DNA from: Microstegium vimineum
Lineage: Eukaryota > Streptophyta > Magnoliopsida > Poales > Poaceae
Reading direction: 5' to 3'
Assembly: GCA_022036555.1 (NCBI GenBank)
Contig: CM039126.1
Location: 10,584,079 to 10,648,078, forward strand
Length of the DNA stretch: 64,000 nt
A model generated the notes under the pieces. The model was not told the DNA's origin and made no database searches. It was given only the letters and a program-made list of their open reading frames with translations. The translations under genes were made by a program, and so were the position numbers. Of this stretch, positions 22,794 to 34,800 are shown piece by piece. Position 1 is the first letter of the stretch. Every line of letters begins with the position of its first letter.

Positions 22794-24511
22794 ATGGATC
22801 CAGAGAGTAGCTACAACCTAGAAATAAGGATAATTTGTTCCAACTCACGTGCACGGTGGTTTTCTATTAACAAAGTTGTTGATGTTGATATTACAAATTT
22901 CAAAGACTTTGTTGATGAGATTCTAGACAAGTATCCGTGCAGTTATGGTGATGTAGCTAAGGTCTTCTACTTCTGTGTTGACAGTAAGACCAACATTGAA
23001 ATCAGTTGTGACCAAGAGTTAGTTCAGATGTTTGGAAAACATAAGGATACTAAGTGTTGTATGATGTCAGTTGCTTACTTTATTCCTGATCGTGAGCCAC
23101 CTAGCATCCCATCCTGGTACAGTAGCATTGAAGGATCAGTACAGGGCACACCCTCATTAGCAGCTCCAAGCCAAATAGACCCATGCCAAACATCGAGCAA
23201 TGTTCCTGAACCTAGTAATCATTGCCAGCATCCCAATCTTAACCAAACTGAATCTTCCCAGTTTGAAGAGGAGGGTGTGGACAACTACCTTGTGAATCCT
23301 GAACCAGACAATGAGCATGTTGGTGTCGATGAGGAGGGGTTGTACATTGACATAGATATGCAACAACAACCCAATGTGACCAAAAATTCCAATAGAGATG
23401 GAGATTACCATCCTGGGGCAGACTCTAAACCTAACTCTAACAGTGATGATGATAGTGAAGTAGATGACATAGTAGAAGATAAGGTGCCTTCTCATATCAC
23501 AGAAGTAGACTGACAAAGATGACCCACCTATGTCAGTAGGTAGTATCTATCCAAGCATGTCTGTTTTTAGATTGGCTTTAGCTTCACATGCCATAAAGCG
23601 TGAGTTTGAATATGACATTGAGAAGAGTGATCCAGGGAGGTACAGGGTTAATTGCATTTGGAAGGTTGATGACGGCTGTAAGTGGAGAATTCATGCCTCG
23701 ACAATGGGTGATAATGTCACAGTTAAGGTAATCAAATGCATCTGCCATAGCCATTTTTATTGATTTTGTGTATCTTGTTTAATTATGAGTTGGCATACAG
23801 AAGAACCCATTTTGATTATGAGTTGCCATTTTTATTGATTTTGTGTATATTGCAGGTGAAGAAGAACCCATCTCCTCATACATGCCAGAGCACCAGAAGA
23901 GTTGGCAAGGTTAAAGGAGTACCAAGTATTGGGTCTGTGAGAAGGTTATTGATTGGCTAAAGGAAGATGCAACTGTGGGTACCAAGGAGCTTCATAGAAG
24001 GTTGAAGGATGATTACAAAGTGTTGGTGCACTACAAGAGAGTCTACTGTGGTAAAAATCTTGCTCTAGATCAGCTTTATGGTCCTTGGAAACAAAGTTTT
24101 GACTGTTTATATAGGTTTAAAGCACAAATTGAGTTATCTTGTCCTGGAAGCTTTGTAGTAATTGATCACCATACCATCAACAACAGAATAAGGTTTAATA
24201 GGCTATTTTTTGCTTTGAAACCTTGTGTTGATGGATTCCTCCAAGGTTGTAGGCCCTATTTGGCAGTGGATAGTACATTTTTATCTGGAAAGTTCAGAGG
24301 ACAATTATGCATTGCTTGTGCAGTAGATGGACATAACTGGATGTACCCAGTTGCTGTAGGTGTAATAGATTCAGAGACTAATGAGAACTGGCAATGGTTT
24401 ATGGAAAGATTAAAAGAAGCTATAGGGCCTACCAAACACCTGACAAAGTCTACCAAACATATAGTACTCTACTTCATTATTATTGCATACAGAACAAGGA
24501 ACACACACTAG
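22794..24511 (+). pseudogene. MuDR-family transposase, frameshifted and C-terminally truncated
   Basis: The reading starts MDPESSYNLEIRIICSNSRA and passes through an acidic middle to a premature stop at 23511-23513. The next frame carries the MULE DNA-binding region (FRLALASHAIKREFEYDIEK, CKWRIHAST). An intron-like gap follows (GTAATC near 23727 to AG before GTGAAGAAGAACC, 23857). A further frame change near 23925 leads into KELHRRLKDDYKVLVHYKR and the transposase core CRPYLAVDSTFLSGKFRGQL and DGHNWMYPVAVGVIDSETNE, which contains the first catalytic Asp (AVDST). Sequence similarity stops after WFMERLKEAIG. The remaining catalytic residues and the zinc-knuckle or SWIM region are missing, so this copy cannot encode an active enzyme. 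Confidence 0.88.
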
Positions 24512-24580
24512 TTTCTGAATCCTATTAAGCTGTTGCATGACTCTTTCCTCTCCCTGTCGTTTTTCCTCCACTTGTGCAGC

Positions 24581-26245
24581 TGAAAGGATCAAAATGCCCA
24601 AGAGGGGGGGGGGTTGAATTGGGCTTGTTTTAAATTTCTAAAGCAAATATGAAAACCTATCAAATGCCAATCACCCCCTAGTGCCTACGATCCGTGTGTC
24701 CTAGCTAGAAAGCGGTAGCAGTTCATGGGAATTAAAAGCAACCTAAGCAATTCTAGTAGGTAAGATAAAACAAGACGGAAAGTAATGCGGAAATGTAAAG
24801 AGCTAGGGAAAAGAAATTCTCAGTGACGCAGCGATTTTTTCCCGAGGTATCGAGGTGTCGACACCCCCCCTAGTCCTCGTTGGAGCACCTCGCAAGGTAT
24901 CGCTCCCCCTCTACCCGCGCAAGGGTAGAGTGCTCTCTACGGGCTGATTCTTTGCCACTCCGGCTCGGTGAATCGCCCACAACCGATCACAGAAGCTTGG
25001 AGAAGAGCCGCCAACAATCTCCCGCCGATCACTTCCTCCGAACACCACCAAACCGTCTAGGTGCTGTCGAACACCAAGAGTAACAAGCACAAGACCTTCA
25101 CTTGACCAACTCAAGGCTAGAAAGGTAGATGAATGCACACAAGTCACTCCTAATCACTCTAGGAGGCAAGAACAAGATGAACTCTCTCCAATCTCTCCCT
25201 CACTAGCCTCTTAACTCTCCAAAGGATTTCTCAAGGTGTCACTAGCTGAAACAATGGCCAAGAGAGGCTCTAAGGACGAAGGGGGCAACTATAAATAGTC
25301 CCCACCTCCAAAACTAGCCGTTTTTTACTTTTTCTTCTCTCTGCGAAGCCACCGGACTAGTCCGGAGCTCATACCACCGGATCATGCACACTGGTCCGGA
25401 GCTCACTATGGATTCAAACTCAGGCACCGTCGGACTACTCTGCTTGGTCCGACGCACTGGTCCGGAGTCACGGTGCTCTCTGAGTGAAAACTTTCTTCTC
25501 TTTTTCGAACCACCGAACCACTCTCCTTGGTCCGGTGCCCTGGTCCGACGCTCTGGTCCGGAGCCAGGGGGCTCTCTGCATGAACTCAACCTCCTGTCTT
25601 GAAGCGTCGGACTAGCCGTCGGACTAGTCCGGAGCCTTCTTTCTCTCTGAACCAAACCATCGGACCACTCTCCTATGGTCCGACGCTTTCCAGACAGGTG
25701 GTCCGGAGCTCCTCGAGCTGGAATTCTGCCTAAGTCAGGGACCATCGGACCACTCTCCTTGGTCCGACGCCCACTTAGCAGAGTGGTCCGGAGCCTCTTT
25801 CTCCCTCTATATCAACTGTTTTCGCTGAGGTTTCTCAAGGGATTTTGCTCCTACCATTTCTAGGGTTTATCAAGGGCTGAAAGCAAGGTCTCTAGGACAA
25901 GTTGTGACAAGTGTGCATATACCCACTCTCCTAAACTCTCCTAGGTCAAGCTACTAATCTCATACCCCCCTTTATAGTACGGTCAAAGGTAAAACAAATC
26001 CCTAGCTAAACTTAGTGCCCTTCTCAACCTTATGGCACTAAGAACTAGCTTAGTCTTCGACGTGTATCTTCATCCTTTGCAACCGAAACGATTTTCATCT
26101 TGGGGGCATGAATATCCATTAAGCCCATTCAAATTGCATCACTAATGACCTAACATCAATGACTTTGCCTCTGCAAAACACACGTTAGTCATAGTGATCT
26201 AGTATTGTCGTTAATCGCCTAAACACAAGGGTCCATGATTCTACA
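24581..26245 (-). mobile_element. Solo LTR of the SIRE/Maximus-like Copia family
   Basis: Starts TGAAAGGATCAAAATG and ends CCATGATTCTACA. It is flanked by the 5-bp duplication GCAGC on both sides (24576-24580 and 26246-26250). It matches the LTR at 51536-53229 along its length (for example AAGCGGTAGCAGTTCATGG, CTACCCGCGCAAGGGTAGAG and ACTTAGTGCCCTTCTCAACC). No internal sequence remains, so it arose by LTR-LTR recombination. The middle (25340-25800) is an array of GGTCCGGAG/GGTCCGACG motifs. ORFs seen here are not genes. Confidence 0.93.
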
Positions 26246-26632
26246 GCAGCCCCAGCCAAAGCAAGCAGTGGCGCAGAAGGAAATCAAAAAAATTGTAGTC
26301 CACATTAGATGAGGGCATTTGTGTCACCCGCCACTCCTATTTAACGACGTTACAGGCAAAAACAACGGCGGTGGCACTGAAGGAATGAAAGTTTGGAGCT
26401 GTGTCCGAGAAATCTACGGAACTTTTTTAATGGCACACTAGGAATTCTGATCTTTTATAATGGCACAGGAGGAAAAAGCTCTTTAGTTAATCCCTTCATG
26501 CCATTTTTCTGAATTTATTTTTCTAATAAAGAAAAATGGCCGCAGGTGTGAGCATGACTTCACGGTCAGGTCATCAAGCTAGCAAGGCACAGTTCCCTCT
26601 TCTGCTCGCTCGGGCTGCTCCAGCGGCTATGC

Positions 26633-26990
26633 GTGTGTGCGTGCGCCGAGAACTCGATGTTCCGCAAGGCCGTCGCGTACGTGGCGGCGCTGCCGTCGCT
26701 GGAGGACACAGACGTCGCGTGCGTCATGTCCTCGGCGTCCCGGACCAACAGCGGCTTGTCCCTGCAGCTCGGCTCGGGCCACACCGCGCGGGACGCGTTC
26801 CTCGGCGTGCACCTCGCGTGGACCAGCGCGGGCGGCGACGGCGGACCCGAGCGCCTGGTGCTGCGCGTGCGCCGCCACGACCGGTCCCGCGTGCTGTGAC
26901 CTTACCTGCAGCATGTGGAGTCTGTGGCGACGAGATGGAGCAGTGCCGCCATGAGCTCCGGCTCTTCCCTTCGCGCGCGCTCGCTTCCAC
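26633..26990 (+). pseudogene. Captured fragment of an AAA-ATPase (BCS1/AATP-like) gene
   Basis: The reading CAENSMFRKAVAYVAALPSL, then LQLGSGHTARDAFLGVHLAW and ERLVLRVRRHDRSRVL, is the N-terminal region of plant AAA-ATPase At-family proteins (mitochondrial BCS1-like, AATP1/ASD). The conserved continuation PYLQHVESVA follows after an in-frame TGA at about 26897-26899. A one-base shift then leads into EMEQCRHELRLF in another frame. No Walker motifs are present, so only the segment upstream of the ATPase core was captured. It sits inside the outer MULE, between the inner MULE and the right terminal repeat. Confidence 0.75.
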
Positions 26991-27300
26991 GCTCGCCCGC
27001 CGCCGTGAGCTGTGGCTCTTCCCTTCGCGCGCGCTCGCTCCCATGCTCGCCCGCCGTCGCCTGCTCGCGGCCGCGCGCGCTCGCCCGCCACGCCGCCGCG
27101 CCGCCTGCGCTCGCTCGCGTCCACGCCCTTCGCGCATGCTCGCGTCCACACTCGCCCGCCCCGCGCGCCCGCCGCCGACAGCTCGCGTCCGCGCCCGCCG
27201 CGCGTGCTCTCGTCCGCGCTCGCCCGCCTGCAGGTGCAAGCTCAGACACGGTCCGCCTGCAGGTGCGCTGCCGCCGAGCCTAGGGCCTGAGCGCCGCCTC
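26950..27300. repeat. GC-rich repetitive stretch inside the Pack-MULE
   Basis: A unit of about 60 bp (GGCTCTTCCCTTCGCGCGCG with CTCGCCCGCCG) is repeated in tandem at about 26958-27060. Related CGCTCGCCCGCC motifs continue to 27230. All frames give Arg/Ala/Pro-rich translations with no domain. Confidence 0.5.
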
Positions 27301-27532
27301 CGTGCCAACACGGTCCTCATGTCAGTGAGAGTGAGGGCAAAAACGACATATTACAAGGCTGGTCCCACATGTCATGGCTGCCAAACCGAGGAAAACAAAC
27401 AGAAGGGAGACGGAATAGTTCAGAGGGAAAAGACGAAAAACACACTGGCACAGAGGTGCGAATCAATCTTTCAGGGACACAGAGAAATTGACCAACTTTC
27501 ATAATGGCATAGCGGGAAAAGACTTTAGAAAA

Positions 27533-28821
27533 GATAGGAGTGAACCGCAGGTCCAAGGGAAACAAACGGTTGGTGATGCGTTACCTTTTTTTCGAGTGAC
27601 AAAGGGAACCAGGATTTTAAATGTTTATCTGCATTCACACCATCATCATTATATATATTAAGAGTAATTACATGACCTCGTAGACTACAAAACCTAATAT
27701 TATTGTAGCCCTTACAGTTTAAATGAGATCACCTCACCCCCTCCGAAAGCTTTGTTCGCTTGTTTTGACACTATATCCTGTCGTATTGTATCCATGCTTC
27801 TGTTGTCTCTCGCTCTCCTTACTATTTCTAGGCTACCTCACCGCTCAGATGAGTAGCACATGACCTCTTGCCTTCTACTCCACCTTCTGACACTCCGCGG
27901 CGGCATTGAGCTCACCCACTACACTTTCTCCTCCTATGGCTCTCAAAACTGAAGGACCGAACATGCAACCAAAAGACGGGTGTTGCTTAGGGCCTAGGGC
28001 TCTTCCCCTGCTCACGTTTTACATGAGGTGTTTTTCAGTGAAAAAAACAGAGTTGTTTTAAACCTACCAAACGTTTTGTAGAAGCCGTTTTCCAATGAAA
28101 AAACCAGAGCCATTTTGAAGGATTCCTCTGAAGGAGCCCCTGCTTAATTTCAAAAGTCCAATCCTTCCAGAATCCAAGACTTTTCAGTTTTAGTTATCTT
28201 AGTTTTTACTGAGATTTTTTCATCCATGGGAAAGAGGGAATCGATTGCCAAAAACATTAGGCTACATTCAATTTTAACACAACCAATTTTCAGTTCAAAA
28301 CAGAAATCTTCCAGACAAAAAAAAAATCCATTTCTTAAGCAAGTACTTCCAACACATATCTCAAATTTTCAAGGAGGCACCATAACCACACAACCCTGGA
28401 GGGTGGGCACGGGACCACGGGTGTAGAAAAAAGCTAATATGATCCAAGATAAAGAGTGCGTGAATTTAAAAGATACATTCGATTTCACCCAACACGTTGA
28501 ACTATTCCAACTGTAGAACATCCACATTACATTTACACCGAAAGAGAAAAAAAACAACAAACTTTAGACAACTCAATTGACAGCTTCATATAGTTCATAA
28601 CTATGTGAGCAGATATTATTGCAATATTTTTACCATAGGAAGCAGCAACCTTCTAACCAATGCCTCCTTCAAAATTGTGATCTCTAAGTGGGTGTAAATA
28701 GTCTTTAAAGAATCGTAACCTCATTGTTTTATTGTGTTAAGCTGAATCTTCAAAGAATTTGTATGATTGATGTTGCCCCACTGCCCCAGCACAAGTGAGC
28801 TTGGGTCCAAGCATTACTGCC
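27533..28821. other. Intergenic between the MULE nest and the DnaJ gene 3' end
   Basis: AT-rich sequence, including a direct motif CATTTTGAAGG/GTTTTAAACC. It has no conserved ORF and includes the 3' UTR of the DnaJ gene on the minus strand. Confidence 0.45.
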
Positions 28822-31800
28822 TTAGCTTATAGCCTTGCTCAGCATCAGGTGAATCAGTAGGAGGATGCCGACTCCGATCATGACATTTTGCCTTGTCATA
28901 TTTTCTGCAACTAGCCACCACCTGTAAGTATCAACCAGTAGATAGCTGCTGATAAAGCCTGTTTAAAATTTCATCTTTATCACTACCAGAAGATACATAC
29001 TAGAATGCAACGCAAAGATCAGATTTGATATTTTTTAAATAAAAGGAAACCAGTAAGCTGACACCAGTAGACTTTACTTCTTTTGAAATGAAGTTCAATG
29101 TATGTATGTGGTTTATGTTTGATTGGATAGAAAGGAAACGAGAGAATATCAAGTGCAAGATAAGCTGGTGAGATTATCAATTTTTGCAGAGGATACATGG
29201 TAGCACTATAAATAAGTTTATGAGTCAAACAGAATACAAAAAAGCAAAGACAGTCTAGAATGGTAAATCCAGTGTATGGTGAAATGAATCGTGCAGTCAG
29301 AAACAAAAACTCCACTTCCATTCAAATGTTAGGAAGGGTGGGGATGGATTGCTGTTGTGTAAATGCATGTGTTGTTTGTGTGAATGTAATCATGCAGTTG
29401 TGAGGATCTGCCTGAACTTTACCAATTTCCTGCTACAAATGTGTTCTGTTCTTTCGTGGCTTCCTCTACTGCAAATTCTTCCAGCAGTGCACGCTGACGT
29501 TCAGTAACCACCCTGCAGGATAAAATGTGTGCTATGAATTAAATCGAAGGACAACCATTTTAAAACCAAAACAGCGACCAAATTAAGACCGTTTAATTAA
29601 GCACGTTCATTTAGAATGAATTAGAAGAACGAACAGGAGTAATACAAAGGACATCAAATGATCAAATCATTACTTAGCATAAACCAGGCTGAAAACTGAT
29701 ATATTGATGAAGAAATTGCTAAGAATACAAATAATATACATAGTAACAAGTGATACAAATACCAAGCTTGATTCTATTATTACTAGGCCCATTAGGAAAA
29801 GCGTACACAGAGGAGTGCAAGAGCAAACATACAATGAGCACTATCTAATCCAACTAGTTGTATGCCTGTACACTGCCGTGGATAAAAAGGGATCTCACCA
29901 TAACCACCTATAACATTGAGTTGTTGCAGCCTACACAAACTGCAGTCGTGTTCAAACTGCTCATTTCTTGAAACCCCCAGTCCCCTAGCTCGGTCACTAC
30001 AATACCTCGTGTGGCAACACATTTTCCATTTGTTGACCAAAGGAGTGCCATGTTTTGCATTAAGTATAAAGGACTTGTGGTTAGGGGTTTTTTTTAGCAT
30101 TTTACACTACAAGCTTCAATAGCAGAAAAAAAAGAATAAGTATAACACTTTATACATAATGTCCTCAAGGCTAACAAACAACGCTCACCCATCATAATAA
30201 TCTTTAGGATATAACAGCCAAATCATAGAATTCTCCCTAGAAAAAACAAGGGGAAAAAACGCTCAAGCTTTACCCAATCCCTGCCTGTTCCTTCCCCGCT
30301 TCTCTCCAGTTCACAAGCCAAACGCACTGACAAACAGTGTGCCATGTTGGACAGGATGCCAGAGTTCCAATTTCTCTGCTAACCACCTTGAACCACGAGG
30401 CCCAATTATCAGTCTCCCCACCTCAAGTACAGGTGAGTAACAAAATAGCCTAGAATGTACACAGGCGTTGCAACACTGCAGGTCATGCTGGCAGGAAGGC
30501 CAGAGGGATATGGCGCCAGTGAAAGAGCAGCATCGACACCAGTGTATCCAGCAGGTGGTTGACAAGTATGGACAGGTCACATTGTGAATTTAACAGATTC
30601 AGAGGCGACCCACAAGGGGCCGAAGCCACAGAGGATGGCAGATGTCAACTTTGACAGGAATCTGCTAGGACAGAGGAGACTATCTTGGGGTTTCATCAGA
30701 TCTGGAGATGAGAAGGAACAGAGTGGCAGACAGACTGCCACAGCTATGGAATGGTGGTTTGCCACGTGGAAAATAAAACAAGGTGTAAGGTAAAATGATG
30801 ACAATGGCAAGCACACCATCACAACCAACTCGTGTTGCCAGAGTAGAGATGCTGAATGCCTGAATCTGATGGAGCAGTATTCTAAATATTGCTTATAGTT
30901 CAAGCTGAGGAAAGGTGGCCGACCCGCATATGCTTCAGTGCCATTTATTGAATCATATAAATTGTGACGATTTAGAATTATCTCATACGGATACTCTTCA
31001 TTCATCATTTATATAGAGAATTATAGACCCATAACCAAACTGAGCATGTTAACTTGTTAAGAGGTTATCACATGCTAATCTCAGTTAAAGCTATCCCAAC
31101 TCAACAGCTTAACCATCTGTCTTCAGACTGGGTTGACTTCAGGCTGCAAACAGTTAGCAAATCCACTAAATCTGTACAGCTTCGACTCTTTTCCGCTTCA
31201 TGGATGACTAACCATTACTTTTGTTCTGAAGAATATAACAAGATCTTTTTGACGAAATGTGAGCTAACAGGCAACCAATCAATTACCAACCCAATATACT
31301 TTTACTTCAACGGCAGATGATCAAATGAACTGGAACACCAACAATTTGATATATATGGAGAAAAGCTATAGTATGTCGGCGAAAATTGTGCCAAGAAAAG
31401 GGTAGTCAGCTTACGAGGGGAAATCAATTCGGAACCGGACATATTGGTCCCCGAAGTATCCTGACGGATCTGGCAATCCTGATAGAAATGATCGTCAGCA
31501 CTTCACTAGGGTAAGTCAGGTGAGGCATTTCTCAAATTTCATACGTTACCTTTCCCCCTTAAAACTACAACTTTCCCTGGTTGGACTCCTTTGGGTATCT
31601 GGATAAATTCACCAGATGTCAATTAGGTAAAATGATGAGAATTGAAAATTTCTTCAATGCAATTGAAACCTACAACCATCCCTTATTTTCCCTGAGAAAT
31701 TATGGGTTCCCTTCAATGCCATCAATTCTAATTTTTCTTTCCCTTGTGTGCCATTGCTGGTTACTTGTCTGTTAGTTTGGTTCTCAAAAGACAATTATAC

Positions 31801-34800
31801 GCCTTCCATTTTTCTGTGCAGTGATAAATAAGTCAATGTCCAGCCTACTGTTCCTCTTCTAAAGAGCATGCATGTACACTGAAAAATTGTGATTATGTCT
31901 ACGTCTCGATGGAAATATAATTCTTCCATTAAGTATGTATAAAAAAATGAACCTCTCGCAAAAATGAAGTTCTGCAAAAAATAATGCACAATCGGCGGTG
32001 TGTGTGACAGGTAAAATAGTCACAATTGGTGCTACCGAATGATGATTTAAAGGCGTTAGCTTCTAACTTTACTAAAAAATTAGCGGTAGTGGCATAGAAG
32101 GGAAGAAAAAAATCCAAATGGATGGCAATAAAGGGACACTAAATTTTTCGATGGAACATAAGGGATAGTTATAGGTTTCAATGGTATTGACGGAATTTTC
32201 TAGAAGAAAAAATGGCTGGGAATAAATATATTATTTTAAACTTGAAAGCCTATCCACTCAATAAGTACACGCAGATATCTTTTCGACAAAAGAAATTACC
32301 ATGTGCATGGAGACATGTGCCCATTAAAAATAAGATCAAGTTATTACCAGGCATTTTAAATTTGAATTGAAATAGGCTCCATGCATATATGCAGTTATAG
32401 ACAACTAAGACAAGCAACACAAGAGGAAGGTAAGATGATACAGGAACTGTCTAGTAGTTTTTGTCAGTGTCAGTACACGCATGTACGGTTCCACCAAGAA
32501 TTGTTTACCTTCACTTCTGTTTTCCCATTTAAAGTAGGTACTTCAACTTTTCCACCAAGCATTGCCTGCAAGTTTTATAAAAGTAAAATCAGCATGAACA
32601 TGTCACAAGTAATGAAGTAAACTATAAAAGCACAAACTCTTTCTTTACAGAAATGCCAAAGAAAATCAAAATTGTTAGAGAAGTGGCAGCTTTAAAATGT
32701 TGCACAGAATTATAATAATGACATTATAACCAACTACAAATTCTGAATACACTGACACCCAAGTTGATCTTATGCCAGAAACCTTAAAGGTAAATCCAGA
32801 GTGAAACATTACAATGGAACCAAAAGTAAAGTCAAGAAATCTTTTACTGAACGGCCTTGATTTGTCATGAAATGAAGGTTAGAATAATAATAATACAAAA
32901 ACTAATAAAGGGGGAGGACGGCACATAATTTATTGTTAGGAAAAAATTCCTGAGGCTGAATGAGAAATAGAATAGCTTTGGAATGTTCAAATGGAAAGGA
33001 GCAAAATAGGACAACTGAAGCTATTACCTGTGTGAAGCTTATCCTTTTATCAACATGGATGTCAGCACCATCTCGGGTAAACACCGGATCAATTTCTACC
33101 TAGGATATACACAGTTAACTGGAGAATCAGAAGACATTTTCTTTGATACAAGACAGCAATAAAATTGCATACAAAATATAAAAAACCATAATGACCGCAG
33201 CTGATATATCCTCTACCTCTATAAGTACAGAAAACAGCACCCCATAACACCTATAAACCCATCAGCAGGTAGTAGTTATAATCAAAGAGTACTGCCTGAT
33301 CTCTCCTAATAACAGGGTGTTGGTTATGGTCTCAACCTTACATGGTTGTGAGAATCAAACACAGGTACAAGTCACATTGAGACATATCAAGCCTGGTGAC
33401 AAATTGGCAAAGAACATGCATGACATAAGGAATACTATAAGCATCCATTCTGTTTTGGTCACAGGTCCTTCACTAGTAATATGTTTGTACCAAACAAGCT
33501 AACCTAATGCTCCCAGTGGTACTAACTTAAGTATCTTTGAGGAGGTATTTCTGACTATTGGCATTAAATAGAAATAGATGTGCTGGACCATCCAAGTCTA
33601 GAAGCCCGAGAAAAATGAATAAAGGTCAGCACAAACACAAAGTGGCCTGAAGAAAGCTTTGAAGAAACTGATTCTGATATCGATGATAGGTTAGCAAGGA
33701 CTGAGCTTTGAAACAGATCCTTTGGGTTCAGGCAAGGTTTGACAGATGGGGCTTTCCCTTTTTGGTTCCCTTCAGAACTGGCACAACAGCTGGAGCATAT
33801 AACTCATCACTTACCAGCATGTCTCTAGTAAAAGTAGCTTTTTATTTCAAGCAAATTGTACATTTTGTGCTTCCAAAGGTCAGGCACATGTAACCATCGC
33901 TCGAATTGAAGGCATGGTTTCCCAGCAGAATGTGAACCGCTCATTTTGTGAATCCATAGTTTCCAATCTCTATTAAAGTCATGACAGACCATACCAAACT
34001 CAAAGAGAAATGTAACACTTCCTACCACCTATGGATTGACCATTTGACCATCAATTCTCATCCACAATTTCTGATTGTTACAGGCACACCAAAAGAATTA
34101 ATGTTACTTCCATCTCTAGAAAGAACGCATTGGTTTCACAAGCACAACCAATCGAATTTGCTGAGACACTTTGTTGTGACATTCTAGTAAGACAAAGACA
34201 AAACAAGTTAACATCTGAAAACTGCTTTGTTTTTCTATCATTTCTGACTGACACTCCAAAACAGTTAACAACAACAAGCCTATATTGCAGATATTTCTCT
34301 GATTATGTAAGTAAATTTTGGGTAGTGGAATCCACTTAACTTATAGATCAATATTTATGTATAAAAAGAACCGTGCATGGATATGGACGCTCACTTGAAT
34401 TTTGATGTGTAAATTCCCAGATTGGACACCAAGTCCACCACTATCTCCAGCCTCCGATACATTGATTGTGTCACCAGAATCAAGTCCTATGTTGCAGAAA
34501 ACAAGAAAATCTTCAATGAATTATTCCCCTATTACATGCAAACTCTACTGTTACACGTTCAGTCTATAGTAAACATCAAGCAGAGTGTAACTAATAACTC
34601 CTTCAGGCAACAAACTGTACATGCAAAGAGATGAGAAACAGCCCCAGCAAACTATAAAGCAACCAAATCCTTCTAATAGAGTGAAAAGAGCAACAAAGGC
34701 TACCAATGGGAATAGTATGTAAAAGCACCTAGATTTTGGCAGCTAAGAGTTAGCTTAACTACATAAAAGTTCTGGTGGAAAATTTCCAGTAGAACCAATC

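Larger units (their letters stand above)
22208..26481 (+). mobile_element. Inner Mutator-like element with MuDR-type transposase remnant
   Basis: Terminal inverted repeats of about 130 bp. The left arm starts GAGCTTTTTCCTTCTGTACC and includes AAAAGATCAGAATTCCTAAC and GACACAGCTCCAAACTTTCA; the right arm (about 26345-26481) is its reverse complement. A perfect 9-bp duplication TTTAGTTAA flanks it (22199-22207 and 26482-26490). Net of the solo LTR the element is about 2.6 kb, so it is internally deleted. Confidence 0.92.
22007..27523. mobile_element. Outer Mutator-like element (Pack-MULE)
   Basis: Long terminal inverted repeats of about 120 bp. The left arm (22007-22135) includes CCCGCTATGCCATTATGAAA, GATTGATTCGCACCTCTGTG and TTTTTCGTCTTTTCCCTCTG. 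The right arm (about 27405-27523) is the reverse complement with few changes. Flanks match as a degenerate 9-bp duplication (7 of 9). Without the inner insertion the element is about 1.2 kb and carries a captured AAA-ATPase gene fragment (26633-26990) next to GC-rich DNA, which is the Pack-MULE pattern. Confidence 0.85.
21998..27532. mobile_element. Three-level transposon nest (outer MULE, inner MULE, solo LTR)
   Basis: The outer borders are the degenerate 9-bp duplications TCTAGGAAA (21998-22006) and TTTAGAAAA (27524-27532). Inside lie an outer Pack-MULE (22007-27523), an inner MULE with a broken transposase (22208-26481) and a solo Copia LTR (24581-26245). Each level has its own termini and target-site duplication, so the order of insertion is readable: outer MULE first, inner MULE second, LTR last. 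Confidence 0.85.

Noticed and set aside
25314..25745. 143-codon ORF with RTSPT/GPERRT-like repeats
   Set aside because: Translation of the GGTCCGGAG motif array inside a solo LTR; the same array gives similar ORFs at 52319-52654.
26536..27504. 322-codon ORF
   Set aside because: Crosses the AAA-ATPase fragment in a wrong frame and runs through GC-rich repeats into the MULE terminal repeat.
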